Source: Maritalea porphyrae (GTDB lineage Bacteria > Pseudomonadota > Alphaproteobacteria > Rhizobiales > Devosiaceae). From it: a stretch of DNA of 64,000 nucleotides. Under the pieces are notes generated by a model, which saw only the letters and a program-made list of their open reading frames with translations, was not told where the DNA came from and searched no databases. Within the stretch, counting starts at the first letter, position 1; the number at the start of each line of letters is the position of its first letter. A program made the position numbers and the translations under genes. Positions 53,619 through 63,596 of the stretch are shown in pieces. The stretch lies in assembly GCF_027213965.1 (NCBI RefSeq), contig NZ_JAPWGX010000007.1:48702-112701 (forward strand), written 5' to 3'.

Positions 53619-54473
53619 ATGCTAAAACTCATTGCGCTAACAACTTTGGCGATGGTCGCTTTTGCAGCAAATTCCGTCTTCACACGTATTGCCCTAGTGG
53701 AAACTGAAATTGGGCCCATCATGTTCACAGCCATTCGGCTGACAACCGGCGCACTCATGTTGCTACTAATCGTCGCCATCCACAAACGTTCGTGGACTTA
53801 TCCAAAAGGCAGCGGCAGCACAAACGGTTCATTCGCTCTTTTTTTCTATGCGATTTTTTTCACCTTCGCCTATCTGTCACTGGGCGCCGGGCTTGGTGCT
53901 CTGGTGTTGTTTGCATCTGTACAAATCACCATGATCATATGGGCAATTGTAAAAGGCGAACGCCCCAGCCCAATTGAAATTGTCGGCATCCTTTTGGCAT
54001 TTGGCGCTTTTGTGTATCTGGTTTCCCCTGGGCTTGTGGCCCCAGATCCCATTGGCACGGGCTTGATGGTCGCATCTGGAATCAGCTGGGGCGTTTACTC
54101 ACTGCTCGGGCGCGGGTCAAAAAACCCGCTAGAGGACACAATGGGAAATTTCGTGCGAACTTTGCCTTTAATTCTTGGTGTCACACTTGGTTTAGCATTT
54201 GTCTCCAACATGTGGCCCACAGATCCCAAAGGCATATTGTTTGCCGCGCTTTCGGGGGCATTGGCTTCAGGTGTTGGCTATGCGATTTGGTATTTAATAT
54301 TGCCACAGCTTGCACGCACCAGCGCGGGCGTTGTGCAGCTTACGGTGCCTGCTATTGCTGCAGCTGGTGGCATTTTGTTCCTTGGTGAAGAACTCAGCGT
54401 TCGATTTATCATCGCCAGCACATTAATATTGCTCGGCGTCGCACTCGCAACCATGTTCAAAAAACAGAGCTAG
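53619..54473 (+). CDS. EamA-family (DMT superfamily) transporter
   Basis: A 284-aa membrane protein with ten helices in two EamA repeats (MVAFAANSVFTRIALVETEIGPIMFTAIRL; YLILPQLARTSAGVVQLTVPAIAAAGGILFLGEE). It lies 19 bp after the DUF1176 gene on the same strand, and overlaps the converging YdjM-like gene by four bases. Substrate unknown. This is the fifth DMT protein of the window. Confidence 0.89.
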   Translation: MLKLIALTTLAMVAFAANSVFTRIALVETEIGPIMFTAIRLTTGALMLLLIVAIHKRSWTYPKGSGSTNGSFALFFYAIFFTFAYLSLGAGLGALVLFASVQITMIIWAIVKGERPSPIEIVGILLAFGAFVYLVSPGLVAPDPIGTGLMVASGISWGVYSLLGRGSKNPLEDTMGNFVRTLPLILGVTLGLAFVSNMWPTDPKGILFAALSGALASGVGYAIWYLILPQLARTSAGVVQLTVPAIAAAGGILFLGEELSVRFIIASTLILLGVALATMFKKQS

Positions 54474-55081
54474 ATGACAAATCTTCGCAGTAAAAACCCA
54501 ATGGCCAACACATAGGGCAACGCCAAAACAAACAGGCCCAACCGCGGCAACAAAGAACCAAACCGTCGCCAAATTACGGTCGCACATAAAAGACCCAATA
54601 CGACCTCGAAAGCGCTGACCCAATTGCCATGAAATTGGGACTGCCAATAGGAAATTGGCGAGTGAAACCGCTCTCCGGTCAACGGCCAAAAATGCACATG
54701 CGCGTCGTCCGCATGCACGGGCAGATCAAACAATACATGCATCAGGCATGCGGCAGAAAACAGCGCAAACGCAAGCCACAGGCCCCGAAAACCTCGCTGC
54801 CGCCGCACCAGAAACATAAAAACAAGCAACGCAACAATATAAAGAGGAATCGAATTGGAAAGCGCCGACAAAAACTGCCAAGGCTCCTGCCAATACATCC
54901 CATCAGGCTTTCGCCAAAGATTGGCAACTTCCGATCCGGGCAACCGCCCCACCAATGCCATAATAAACACCGAGAGATCGGGGAACAATCCACCGAAAAT
55001 CACAATCAGGTTTTGACTTTTAGAAAACCTGGGCCGCGTCAAAGCGGCCGCAGCGATCAGAATATGTGTGTTGGTCAGCAT
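54470..55081 (-). CDS. YdjM-like membrane-bound metal-dependent hydrolase family protein
   Basis: A 203-aa membrane protein. The start NTHILIAAAAL, the GGLFPDLSVFIMAL segment with its conserved Asp, and the HVLFDLPVHADDAHVHFWPLTG region (several His/Asp in a likely metal site) fit the YdjM/DUF457 family, with five helices. Members such as LexA-regulated YdjM have unknown roles. It overlaps the EamA gene by four bases at the 3' end. Divergent from the CaCA exchanger. Confidence 0.75.
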   Translation of the reverse strand: MLTNTHILIAAAALTRPRFSKSQNLIVIFGGLFPDLSVFIMALVGRLPGSEVANLWRKPDGMYWQEPWQFLSALSNSIPLYIVALLVFMFLVRRQRGFRGLWLAFALFSAACLMHVLFDLPVHADDAHVHFWPLTGERFHSPISYWQSQFHGNWVSAFEVVLGLLCATVIWRRFGSLLPRLGLFVLALPYVLAIGFLLRRFVI

Positions 55082-55251
55082 CGTGTTCCCCTACTGTTAA
55101 AACAGTATGTGGAAAATAATTGTGTGGCCAGCGCATCAACTCAGTTGTGATGTCTTTACATATATTTCCTGATCACCATATGTGACACTCTTGTGTTTTA
55201 CGTCGATCTTTGCCACTACCAAGCGCACGCGTTTTAAAGAAAAAGGTTCAA

Positions 55252-56226
55252 ATGCACTATTTGCTGCTCGTACTGGGCCTAGCCACGTTAGTTGTAACGG
55301 GTGATTTATTGGTTCGTGGTGCTGTTGGTCTATCCAATCGCATGGGAATCCCTCCTTTGGTGATCGGTCTTACGGTCGTTGCTTTTGGGACTTCCGCACC
55401 CGAATTGGTCGTATCTTTGTCGGCAGCGGCAGAAGGCGCACCGGGCCTTTCAATCGGCAACGTGGTTGGCTCCAACATCACCAACATCCTATTTGTGTTG
55501 GGTGTACCCGCACTATTCTTCTCCATCGATTGCAAGCAAACCGGATTGCGCCGCTCAACTGCTTTTATGGTTTTTGTGAGCGTGCTGCTGATCTTCCTCA
55601 GCTTGGATCAAACGATTAGCTTTGCCGACGGCCTCATTCTGATGGCCTTACTCGCCGCCTACTTGGTTTATAACGGCGTCGAAGCGAACCGCATGCGCAA
55701 AAAGGGTCAAGCGATTGAGGAAATCGTCGAAGAAATTGACGATGCACCCGATGATACTCGCAAGATCGCCATTTACCTGCTTATTGGCATCATCGGTTTG
55801 CCATTGGGCGGAAAACTGACCACAGACAGTGCATTGGCCATCGCCGCTGTAATGGGCGTTGCTGAAAGCACCGTGGGTCTGACCATCGTTGCCCTTGGCA
55901 CGTCACTACCAGAATTTGCTGCCGGCATGGCAGCTGCACTAAGGAAACAATCGGCCGTTGCCATTGGCAACGCGGTTGGCTCTAACATTTTCAATATTTT
56001 GTCGATCATTGGGGTCACTTCGATGATCATTCCACTCCATGTGGATATCAATTTCCTCACCTTTGATTATTGGGTGATGTTGCTTGTCTCCGCAGCACTC
56101 TTGCCCATTGTCTTTATGCATCGCAGTATTGGAAGATTCGAAGGGCTAATTATGGCCGGTCTTTACATCGTCTATATGTACTTCGTGTTTCAAGTTGGCC
56201 ACAGTGTAATTGAGGGGAGCATTTAG
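55252..56226 (+). CDS. Calcium/sodium antiporter of the CaCA family (YrbG-like)
   Basis: A 324-aa inner-membrane cation exchanger with ten helices. The two inverted alpha-repeats are plain: GTSAPELVVSLSAAAEGAPGLSIGNVVGSN and GTSLPEFAAGMAAALRKQSAVAIGNAVGSN, which form the ion-coordinating sites. A short acidic cytoplasmic loop (IEEIVEEIDDAPDD) lies between the halves. The start at 55252 follows AAAGG; an ATG 42 bases upstream is less likely. The following SDR gene begins 6 bp after its stop. Confidence 0.94.
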   Translation: MHYLLLVLGLATLVVTGDLLVRGAVGLSNRMGIPPLVIGLTVVAFGTSAPELVVSLSAAAEGAPGLSIGNVVGSNITNILFVLGVPALFFSIDCKQTGLRRSTAFMVFVSVLLIFLSLDQTISFADGLILMALLAAYLVYNGVEANRMRKKGQAIEEIVEEIDDAPDDTRKIAIYLLIGIIGLPLGGKLTTDSALAIAAVMGVAESTVGLTIVALGTSLPEFAAGMAAALRKQSAVAIGNAVGSNIFNILSIIGVTSMIIPLHVDINFLTFDYWVMLLVSAALLPIVFMHRSIGRFEGLIMAGLYIVYMYFVFQVGHSVIEGSI

Positions 56227-56232
56227 CCAGCA

Positions 56233-56988
56233 ATGTCAAAAGGTGTTGCACTGATAACCGGAGCCGCAGACCGTATCGGCGCAGCCATTGCAACAGCCTT
56301 GGCGAGCGATGGCTATCACACGATTATTCACTACAATAGTTCCGGCGCGAAAGCCGATGCCTTGGCCGCGCATATCATCGCCTCAGGCGGCACTGCGGCA
56401 ACCATCGGCGCAGACCTATTGAACAGGGATGAAAGAGACAGCCTAATTGAAAGGGCGAGCGAACTGTTCGGCCCGATCGACATCTTAATAAACAATGCGT
56501 CCATTTTTCAACCCGACAGCATTGCAGACTTATCAGCTGACCTTTGGCAAAAGCACTTCTCAATCCACGCGGAAACACCCGTCTTCTTAGCGAGTGCATT
56601 TGCAAAACAACTAAGCAAAGATCAGCACGGCAACATCATCAACATGATTGATCAGCGTGTTTGGGCGCTCAAGCCAACCTTCTTTTCCTACACTTTGTCC
56701 AAATCCGCCCTATGGACCGCAACCCAAACCATGGCCCAGTCCTTGGCGCCACAAGTGCGAGTCAATGCCATTGGGCCAGGACCAACCATCAAGAACATTC
56801 ATCAAAACCAATCAGATTTTGAACAAGAGATCGCAGCATTGCCCCTCAAGGTTGGGCCACAGCTCAACGAAATATGCAACGCAGTACGGTTCATTCTTTC
56901 TGCCCCTTCAATGACCGGGCAAATGCTTGCACTAGATGGTGGAGAGCACTTGAAGTGGACGCATAAAGGTGAAAACATCGCGCAATAA
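56233..56988 (+). CDS. Short-chain dehydrogenase, pteridine-reductase-like
   Basis: A 251-aa NAD(P)H-dependent oxidoreductase. The dinucleotide motif is [11 protein letters not shown], followed by NNAS, and the catalytic YTLSK (Tyr-x3-Lys). Gly/Arg-rich start GAADRIG, FxPD and the [22 protein letters not shown] segment resemble FolM/PTR1 pteridine reductases, so reduction of dihydromonapterin or dihydrofolate is plausible. It overlaps uvrC by one base (TAATG), so the two are cotranslated. Confidence 0.87.
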   Translation: MSKGVALITGAADRIGAAIATALASDGYHTIIHYNSSGAKADALAAHIIASGGTAATIGADLLNRDERDSLIERASELFGPIDILINNASIFQPDSIADLSADLWQKHFSIHAETPVFLASAFAKQLSKDQHGNIINMIDQRVWALKPTFFSYTLSKSALWTATQTMAQSLAPQVRVNAIGPGPTIKNIHQNQSDFEQEIAALPLKVGPQLNEICNAVRFILSAPSMTGQMLALDGGEHLKWTHKGENIAQ

Positions 56989-58874
56989 TGAGCGACGCAC
57001 CCCAACTACCCGGCCCTGAAATCATCAAATCATTCGTCAAAACCCTGCCTTCAGGCCCAGGGGTTTATCGCATGTTTGATGAAGCGGGCACGGTGATCTA
57101 TGTGGGCAAGGCGCGTAACCTTAAAGCGCGCGTCACCAATTATACCCGCTACGAAGGCAATTCGGTTCGCATTGGCCGCATGATTTCGGCCACCCGTTCG
57201 ATGGAGTTTGTCACCACAAACACTGAGAGTGAAGCGCTACTTTTAGAAGCAAACATGATCAAGCGGCTCAAGCCGCGATACAATGTTTTGTTGCGCGACG
57301 ACAAAAGCTTTCCCTATATTCTGATGGCGACCGAGCACAAGGCTGCCGAACTCACCAAACATCGGGGCGTGCGCCGAAAAAAGGGGCACTATTTCGGCCC
57401 CTTCGCATCGGTAACAGCCGTCAACCGCACCATTGCCGCGCTGCAAAAAGCATTTCTGCTGCGCAATTGCTCAGATAGCTATTATGAGGGGCGCACCCGA
57501 CCGTGTTTGCAACATCAAATCAAACGTTGCGCGGCGCCTTGCACCGGCGAAATCTCGATTGAAGACTATCAACAACTTGTCGATGATGCGGTCAAATTTC
57601 TATCCGGCAAGTCGCGGACGGTGCAGGCCGATCTTTCTTTGGAAATGCAAAAGGCATCTGAAGAAATGAATTTTGAGCGCGCCGCCATGTTGCGCGATCG
57701 CATTGCCGCGCTTTCGCTGATCCAAGGTCAGGGCGATATGAGTGCGCAGTCCGTGTCGGACGCGGACATCTTTGCCATCCACCAAGAAGCGGGGAAATTC
57801 TGCATTCAAGTGTTCTTTTTCCGCGCCCACCAAAACTGGGGCAATCACGCTTACTATCCACGCGCAGATAAGAGCTATGACGAGAAAGAAGTACTCACCG
57901 CCTTCATCGCCCAGTTCTACGAAGCACGCACCCCGCCAAAATTGGTACTCGTGTCACATCCGGTCGAAGAACCTAAATTGTTGGCCGAAGCCTTGGCCAT
58001 TCGAGCGGACCGAAAAGTCGAGGTTCTAGCGCCACAGCGCGGCGAAAAACGCTCGCTGGTGGAACATGCGCTCAACAACGCCCGCCAGGCATTGGGTCGC
58101 CAATTGTCCGAAAGTGCATCGCAAATTCAATTGTTGGAGGGTGTGGCCAAAACGTTCGGATTAGACGCGCCACCGCGCCGCATAGAGGTTTATGACAACT
58201 CCCACATTCAAGGCACCAACGCTGTTGGTGCAATGGTGGTTGCGGGGCGCGAGGGCCTATCCAAAAAGCACTACCGCACCTTCAATATTAAATCGACAGA
58301 CATCACGCCGGGCGATGATTTTGGCATGATGCGCGAGGTGCTCACCCGCCGGTTTACGCGGCTGGTCAATGAATATGAACCCGCAGATGACAGCGCTGAT
58401 GCAGATAAAGACGCCATGCCCGATTGGCCCGACGTGTTGCTGATTGATGGTGGCAAGGGCCAAATGACCGCCGTGCGCGAAACGCTCAAAGAGTTCAACT
58501 TACCCCAAAAGGTGACGCTTATCGGTATCGCTAAAGGCGAGGAGCGCAACGCGGGCCGCGAGACCTTCATCCTTGAAGGTCGAGAACCCTTTATGCTGCC
58601 AGCGCGCGACCCAGTGCTCTACTATTTGCAACGTTTGCGCGATGAATCGCACCGATTTGCGATCGGCACACACCGGGCCAAACGCTCAAAACAGATTGTG
58701 AAGAACCCGCTCGATGAAATCGAAGGCATTGGCCCGACGCGAAAGAAAGCGCTGCTTACCCATTTTGGTTCGGCCAAAGCGGTGAGTGGTGCAACGTTGA
58801 AAGACCTGCAGTCTATATCCGGTATTTCCAAACAAATGGCGCAAAACATCTACGATCATTTCAATCGCTCTTGA
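56988..58874 (+). CDS. uvrC: Excinuclease ABC subunit C
   Basis: A 628-aa dual-incision nuclease of nucleotide excision repair. The GIY-YIG domain ([27 protein letters not shown]) makes the 3' cut; the CxxxCxxx block [17 protein letters not shown] is a probable iron-sulphur or structural site; a UVR motif ([18 protein letters not shown]), the RNase H-like domain ([27 protein letters not shown]) for the 5' cut and C-terminal helix-hairpin-helix ([22 protein letters not shown]) complete it. It is coupled to the SDR gene and precedes pgsA. No LexA box is seen. Confidence 0.97.
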   Translation: MSDAPQLPGPEIIKSFVKTLPSGPGVYRMFDEAGTVIYVGKARNLKARVTNYTRYEGNSVRIGRMISATRSMEFVTTNTESEALLLEANMIKRLKPRYNVLLRDDKSFPYILMATEHKAAELTKHRGVRRKKGHYFGPFASVTAVNRTIAALQKAFLLRNCSDSYYEGRTRPCLQHQIKRCAAPCTGEISIEDYQQLVDDAVKFLSGKSRTVQADLSLEMQKASEEMNFERAAMLRDRIAALSLIQGQGDMSAQSVSDADIFAIHQEAGKFCIQVFFFRAHQNWGNHAYYPRADKSYDEKEVLTAFIAQFYEARTPPKLVLVSHPVEEPKLLAEALAIRADRKVEVLAPQRGEKRSLVEHALNNARQALGRQLSESASQIQLLEGVAKTFGLDAPPRRIEVYDNSHIQGTNAVGAMVVAGREGLSKKHYRTFNIKSTDITPGDDFGMMREVLTRRFTRLVNEYEPADDSADADKDAMPDWPDVLLIDGGKGQMTAVRETLKEFNLPQKVTLIGIAKGEERNAGRETFILEGREPFMLPARDPVLYYLQRLRDESHRFAIGTHRAKRSKQIVKNPLDEIEGIGPTRKKALLTHFGSAKAVSGATLKDLQSISGISKQMAQNIYDHFNRS

Positions 58875-58926
58875 CCTATCCACACAACTCAGCTTGCTTG
58901 GGGACAAGGCAAAGGGGACCAATTAA

Positions 58927-59475
58927 GTGAACATACCAAATATTCTTACCATGTCGCGCATCGCGGTTATTCCGCTCATCGTGACCCTGGTCATGATGAA
59001 CAACCTCACCGCTCAATGGATCGCCTTCACGCTTTATGTGATTGCCGCCTTGACCGATTTTTTGGACGGTTATCTGGCGCGCAAACTCAACGTCGTATCT
59101 TCCCTTGGCCGCATGTTGGACCCTATCGCTGACAAACTGATTGTCGGTGCCTTACTCATCACATTTGCCTATGAGGGCAGTTTCTCAGCGTCCCTCACAT
59201 TTGCAGCAGTTTTCATCCTCATGCGTGAAATCGCAGTTTCTGGATTGCGCGAGTTTTTGGGGCCACAACAAATCATCATCCCCGTTTCAGGCATCGCAAA
59301 ATACAAAACCACTTCTCAACTTGTGGCCCTCGGGTTAGTAATGGCATTGCCCATTGTGCCGGGCCTCAACTTGGCAGCAAGTGCCTCCATGTGGCTCGCC
59401 ACTGGTTTGACCCTTTACACTGGCTATGAGTATTTTGCGGGTGCATGGCCCCATCTAACCAAAGAAGAACAATGA
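58927..59475 (+). CDS. pgsA: CDP-diacylglycerol-glycerol-3-phosphate 3-phosphatidyltransferase
   Basis: A 182-aa integral membrane enzyme making phosphatidylglycerol phosphate. The CDP-alcohol phosphotransferase motif (DFLDGYLARKLNVVSSLGRMLDPIADK; D-G-x2-A-R-x8-G-x3-D-x3-D) is intact, with about six helices. Translation begins at GTG after GGGG. The stop overlaps the moaD start by four bases (ATGA). The order uvrC-pgsA-moaD-moaE is conserved in Rhizobiales. Confidence 0.95.
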   Translation: MNIPNILTMSRIAVIPLIVTLVMMNNLTAQWIAFTLYVIAALTDFLDGYLARKLNVVSSLGRMLDPIADKLIVGALLITFAYEGSFSASLTFAAVFILMREIAVSGLREFLGPQQIIIPVSGIAKYKTTSQLVALGLVMALPIVPGLNLAASASMWLATGLTLYTGYEYFAGAWPHLTKEEQ

Positions 59476-59723
59476 AGATTCTCTATTTCGCGTGGTTGCG
59501 CGAGCGCATGAACAAAGGCCAAGAAGATGTTGCACCGCCCGAGGCAGTGACCACAATTGATCAGTTGATCGATTGGAAAGCAGCAAATGACGAGGGCTTT
59601 GCCCTTGCCTTTGAGGACCGTGCCATCATCCGCGCATCGATCGACGACGAGCTGGTTGACCATGATGCCCCAATCGCCAACGCGCGCGAAATTGCATTTT
59701 TCCCGCCCATGACAGGCGGCTAA
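59472..59723 (+). CDS. moaD: Molybdopterin synthase sulfur carrier subunit
   Basis: An 83-aa ubiquitin-like protein ending in the required Gly-Gly (FPPMTGG), which is thiocarboxylated by MoeB and delivers sulfur to precursor Z in the MoaE complex. The start KILYFAWLRERM fits the family. It overlaps pgsA by four bases and is followed after one base by moaE. The product supports MsrP and other molybdoenzymes. Confidence 0.94.
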   Translation: MKILYFAWLRERMNKGQEDVAPPEAVTTIDQLIDWKAANDEGFALAFEDRAIIRASIDDELVDHDAPIANAREIAFFPPMTGG

Positions 59724-59724
59724 T

Positions 59725-60195
59725 ATGTGGGTGCGCATTCAACGAGAGCCGTTCGACCCCGGTGCTGAAAGCAACGCATTTTTTGCCACTGATGGCGCCG
59801 CCGGTGCAACGGTAACTTTCACCGGCCTGGTGCGCTCAACGCCTGACAAGCCTATTGATGCACTTATACTTGAGCATCACCCGACTATGGCAAAAAAGCA
59901 GATCGAACGATTTGCGACAGAGGCCATGGAAAAATTTGAACTCGTCGACATCGCCGTCATTCATCGCTTCGGCGAAATGAAAGTCGGTGAAGTCATCGTG
60001 CAAGTCATGGCCGCCTCCCCCCACCGCCAAGCGGCATTTGATGGGGCAAACTACGTCATGGATTGGCTAAAGACAGACGCCCCATTTTGGAAACAAGAAG
60101 TCACCTCAGATGGCGCGAAATGGGTTGAACACCGAAAAGCCGATGATGATGCCAAGAACAAGTGGAATACAGAAACGCCGCCCAAATCAGTTTAG
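59725..60195 (+). CDS. moaE: Molybdopterin synthase catalytic subunit
   Basis: A 156-aa catalytic subunit converting precursor Z into molybdopterin with MoaD. Family blocks include GAAGATVTFTGLVRSTPDKPIDALILEHHPTM, the catalytic-lysine region near DAPFWKQE and VQVMAASPHRQAAF. It starts one base after moaD. The stop lies in a hairpin (60177-60200) that may terminate transcription and separates it from converging ilvE. Confidence 0.95.
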   Translation: MWVRIQREPFDPGAESNAFFATDGAAGATVTFTGLVRSTPDKPIDALILEHHPTMAKKQIERFATEAMEKFELVDIAVIHRFGEMKVGEVIVQVMAASPHRQAAFDGANYVMDWLKTDAPFWKQEVTSDGAKWVEHRKADDDAKNKWNTETPPKSV

Positions 60196-60202
60196 GCGGC
60201 AT
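60177..60202 (+). terminator. Hairpin at the end of moaE
   Basis: GCCGCC pairs with GGCGGC around a 12-base loop that includes the moaE stop, followed by ATTTCAATTTC. Only moderately T-rich, but placed between two convergent genes. Confidence 0.5.
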
Positions 60203-60225
60203 TTCAATTTCTATTAGCTAAATGC

Positions 60226-61116
60226 TTATTCAGCAGCAGCTTTCTTTGGCTGAACTTCAGCCGAATAGGCCTTCATCATCGCGCTACAAATCTCGCGCTC
60301 AGGGAAGATATTCCCTTCGATTTCAGCAACCGGCACAACTTCTGCAGCTGAGCCTGTCAGGAAGCATTCGTCAAAATTGCCGAGTTCTTCAGGCATAATC
60401 ACCCGCTCGGTCACTTTGATGCCAGCTTCGCGCGCCAAGCCGATCACTGTTCGGCGAGTAATGCCGTCCAAGAAGCAATCAGGAATTGGCGTGTGGATTT
60501 CACCGTCTTTAACAAAGAACACATTTGCGCCAGTGGCTTCAGCAATTTGACCCCGATAATCAAGCATCATCGCATCTGCAAAACCACGCGCTTCGGCCGC
60601 ATGTTTGGACAAGGTGCAAATCATATAAAGACCGGCAGCTTTTGAAGCGAACGGTGCTGAGGTTGGTGCTGGGCGACGCCAGTCAGACAAGGCAAGGCGT
60701 GTGCCTTTCAACTTGTCTTCATGGGAAAATAGGCTGGGCCATTCCCATGCTGCGATGGCCACATGCACCGGATTATTGTGCGCGCCAAGTCCCAGTTCGG
60801 CAGAACCACGAAACGCAACTGGGCGCATATAGGCATCAACCAAATTGTTCTTCGCCAAAACGTCGCGACAAGCTTGATCAAGCTGATCGGCAGTGTAAGG
60901 CACTTCAAAATCAAGCAATTCAGCAGACTTACGCAAGCGCAAAGAGTGATCATGCAGCTTGTAAATCTCGCCGTTATAAGCCCGCTGGCCCTCAAATACG
61001 CTCGATGCGTAGTGCAGAGCATGGGTGAGCACATGCACCTTGGTGTCTTTCCAAGGTATCATTTCACCATCAAACCAAATCCAACCGTCCCGTTGGTCCA
61101 AAGGCACGCCGGCCAT
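60226..61116 (-). CDS. ilvE: Branched-chain amino acid aminotransferase
   Basis: A 296-aa fold-type IV PLP enzyme transferring amino groups to branched-chain keto acids. The start LDQRDGWIWFDGEMIPWKDTKVHVLTHALHYASSVFEG, the PLP-lysine region (ASKAAGLYMICTLSKHAAEARGFADAMMLD) and the GITRRTVIGLAREAGIKV block are typical. Length matches (about 295-308). It ends with a Pro-Lys-Lys tail. It is divergent from a MarR-type regulator, a pairing seen in several Alphaproteobacteria. Confidence 0.95.
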   Translation of the reverse strand: MAGVPLDQRDGWIWFDGEMIPWKDTKVHVLTHALHYASSVFEGQRAYNGEIYKLHDHSLRLRKSAELLDFEVPYTADQLDQACRDVLAKNNLVDAYMRPVAFRGSAELGLGAHNNPVHVAIAAWEWPSLFSHEDKLKGTRLALSDWRRPAPTSAPFASKAAGLYMICTLSKHAAEARGFADAMMLDYRGQIAEATGANVFFVKDGEIHTPIPDCFLDGITRRTVIGLAREAGIKVTERVIMPEELGNFDECFLTGSAAEVVPVAEIEGNIFPEREICSAMMKAYSAEVQPKKAAAE

Positions 61117-61236
61117 GTCAATTCTCCCTTAAGTCGACGCCCCTTCCCGGGTGGCGCCAAATAAACTGCTTTTCCCCAATAAACACCCACATACTTGGCA
61201 AATCAACTCAAGCTTGTGATAAGAAGAAGAAAAGCG

Positions 61237-61791
61237 ATGATGAAGGGCAGCATGCCAGCCACAAAAATAAATGTCAATAAGACTGACATAAATTTGTCAC
61301 TTGTCGATGAGCCCGCTGAATCAAGCGCGGACATGCCGCTCGATTTGATGGGTTTATTGTTCTTTGCCTACCGCGATTTCGTGCGCGATGCTGATGCGTT
61401 GTTGGCCAAACAAGGGTTCGGCCGCGCCCACCACCGGGTGCTTTATTTTGTCAATCTTAGGCCGGGCATGACGGTCGCAGATCTGCTGGACATTCTAAAA
61501 ATTACCAAACAAAGCCTTGCCCGCGTATTGCGCCAATTGGTTGATGGCGGTTATATCGAGCAACGCCCGGGACCCAACGATCGCCGGCAACGCTTACTTT
61601 ACCCAACGGTCACCGGTTCTAAGTTTTTTGAAACACTTTCCACTTCACAAGCCCAACGTATTGCGCGCGCTCTAGAGCCTATGCCCGTTGAAACCCGACA
61701 GTTGGTCACAACCTTTTTGGCTTCAATGATTGACCCGGACGACAGGACGACGCTTGAAAATCTCAACTTAGTAGAGATTGATAATCCTTAA
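61237..61791 (+). CDS. MarR-family transcriptional regulator
   Basis: A 184-aa (if started at 61237) winged-helix regulator. The core shows YRDFVRDADALLAKQGFGRAHHRVLYFV, LLDILKITKQSLARVLRQLVDGGYIEQRPGPNDRRQRLLYPT, the MarR recognition helix and wing. ATGs at 61237, 61240 and 61252 are all possible; AAGGG favours 61252. It is divergent from ilvE and shares its promoter region, so control of ilvE is plausible. Relatives include PetP of Rhodobacter. Its 3' end overlaps the GGDEF gene by four bases. Confidence 0.86.
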   Translation: MMKGSMPATKINVNKTDINLSLVDEPAESSADMPLDLMGLLFFAYRDFVRDADALLAKQGFGRAHHRVLYFVNLRPGMTVADLLDILKITKQSLARVLRQLVDGGYIEQRPGPNDRRQRLLYPTVTGSKFFETLSTSQAQRIARALEPMPVETRQLVTTFLASMIDPDDRTTLENLNLVEIDNP

Positions 61792-63596
61792 CTTGCCAAT
61801 TGATTTGATTGATGTTGGCCCGACGCGAAATCATAAACCTTATAAGATCCGCGCCCTGCTTGCTTGGCCGTATAAAGCGCGATATCCGATTGCGTCAACA
61901 AGTCGTGACGGCTGACTTGCCCATCCTTTGAAAAAGCAACTCCCACGCTCGCGCGACATACACAAAGGTTTCCTTTAATTCTTGCGGTCTGGTCAAGTCG
62001 TTCGCACAAACTTTTTGCGACCCGTTGCAGTCGCGCGATTTCATGTTCCCCTGAAACGATCACAATGAACTCGTCCCCACCCATTCTAGCAACAAAATCA
62101 TCTTGTCCGACGACGTCGCGAATTATGGTTGCAGCCTGCAATAGCACATCATCTCCCACATCGTGACCGTAAGTATCATTGATCACTTTGAATTTGTCTA
62201 AGTCCAAAGTGAACAAAGCAACTGGCGACATATTTCTCTGCGCCATTAACAACCGCTCGGTCAGTTCGCGTTCAAAATATCGACGGTTGGGCACCCCAGT
62301 AAGCACATCATGCAAGGACTCATGCGCGAGCCTCTGCTCAAGTTCGCGTATGTCCGTAACGTCTTCATGTGTTCCAATCCATCCCCCAACTGGTGTTGGC
62401 GAATGCGCAGTTTTGATGAACCGACCTGTGCCAAGCACAGTATCTGTCAAATACGCCTCGCCACGTCGAACATGAGACATGATCTTGTTCACAAGATCCA
62501 TTGGTTCACCTGCAAAATCACCGCGTTCCTTTTGTAATTCTAGCAATGATAAGAACGACTGCCCCTTGAACACATCGCTTTCGTTCATGTTGAAGGCCTG
62601 CAAATACTGTTCGTTCCACAAAACCAAATTATGGTTTTCATCGAAAACAGAAACACCTTGGTTCATGTTGCTCAAAGTTATATCTAAGACGTTTTTTCGT
62701 GCCGCTAAATTGGCTTGGCTGATCTCCAAATTCGAAATCGCGACAGCAATCAAAAAACTCGGAAATGTGCAAAATAGAGCAAGAGTTTGCTGTTGGAAAA
62801 CAGCATCGCGCAACGGTAGGTCCACGGCAATACTCGGCCAATAGCCCATAACAACAGCCGCAGAAGTTGCAAGCGACAAGACCGAACTCACCATGGCCAC
62901 TTCAAAGACCTTGCCTTTCAAGGCAAGCCACAAAGTTGGAAAAATCAATACGATGGCCGGGGGCAGATGCAAGAACAAGAGCACCACAAAACCAAACCCG
63001 AAGCTTGCGCCAAGCACTGCCCATTCAGCAATGTTTTCTTTCTTGAGGTAACGTTTAAGGTTCTGAGCAAAGGTACCACGATGCGCTGAAAAGACCGGCA
63101 AATAAACGATCATTGAACTAACGATATCACCGGCCCACCAATGCACAAATGCGTCCGAGAACGCTCCGCCAAATACAATAGAAACCGTCAGAGAACCCAG
63201 CCCCGCAGCGGGCACAGCCGCCAGGGCAACAACAGCCAACAAGACCAAACCGCGCCGTGGGGTAACAATCGGTTTGCTTTGAAACTTCAGTAGTTGGAAG
63301 CCGGTGTAAACACTCACCATTTCAACAAAGTTGGCCAAAGGAAACCCAACGGCAAGTTGCCAAATGTCACCATAAACCAGCTGCGTCGCCGCATTTGCAA
63401 TTAATCCAGAAAACAAGAGTATCGCAGCATCCCTGCGCGACATGGCCATCGCCATAGAGACGAGAACAGCGTTCGCTGGCCAAAACACGGCTACATTGTG
63501 GGAAACACGTGCCAGCAATACGCTGGCCACTGCCAACCCAAAATAGACAATGAATCCAAGAAGAAACTTCCGCACGATGTCTGATAATCGCGTCAT
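61788..63596 (-). CDS. MASE1-PAS-GGDEF diguanylate cyclase
   Basis: A 602-aa membrane signalling protein producing cyclic di-GMP. Residues 1-300 contain eight or more helices of the MASE1 type (NVAVFWPANAVLV; WWAGDIVSSMIVYLP). A PAS domain follows (about 310-420; MNQGVSVFDENHNLVLWNEQYLQAF), then the GGDEF domain (DLDKFKVINDTYGHDVGDDVL, active site MGGDEF). The RxxD inhibitory site five residues before GGDEF is replaced (GQDD), so product inhibition at this site is unlikely. There is no EAL domain. It converges on the MarR gene. Confidence 0.92.
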   Translation of the reverse strand: MTRLSDIVRKFLLGFIVYFGLAVASVLLARVSHNVAVFWPANAVLVSMAMAMSRRDAAILLFSGLIANAATQLVYGDIWQLAVGFPLANFVEMVSVYTGFQLLKFQSKPIVTPRRGLVLLAVVALAAVPAAGLGSLTVSIVFGGAFSDAFVHWWAGDIVSSMIVYLPVFSAHRGTFAQNLKRYLKKENIAEWAVLGASFGFGFVVLLFLHLPPAIVLIFPTLWLALKGKVFEVAMVSSVLSLATSAAVVMGYWPSIAVDLPLRDAVFQQQTLALFCTFPSFLIAVAISNLEISQANLAARKNVLDITLSNMNQGVSVFDENHNLVLWNEQYLQAFNMNESDVFKGQSFLSLLELQKERGDFAGEPMDLVNKIMSHVRRGEAYLTDTVLGTGRFIKTAHSPTPVGGWIGTHEDVTDIRELEQRLAHESLHDVLTGVPNRRYFERELTERLLMAQRNMSPVALFTLDLDKFKVINDTYGHDVGDDVLLQAATIIRDVVGQDDFVARMGGDEFIVIVSGEHEIARLQRVAKSLCERLDQTARIKGNLCVCRASVGVAFSKDGQVSRHDLLTQSDIALYTAKQAGRGSYKVYDFASGQHQSNQLAS

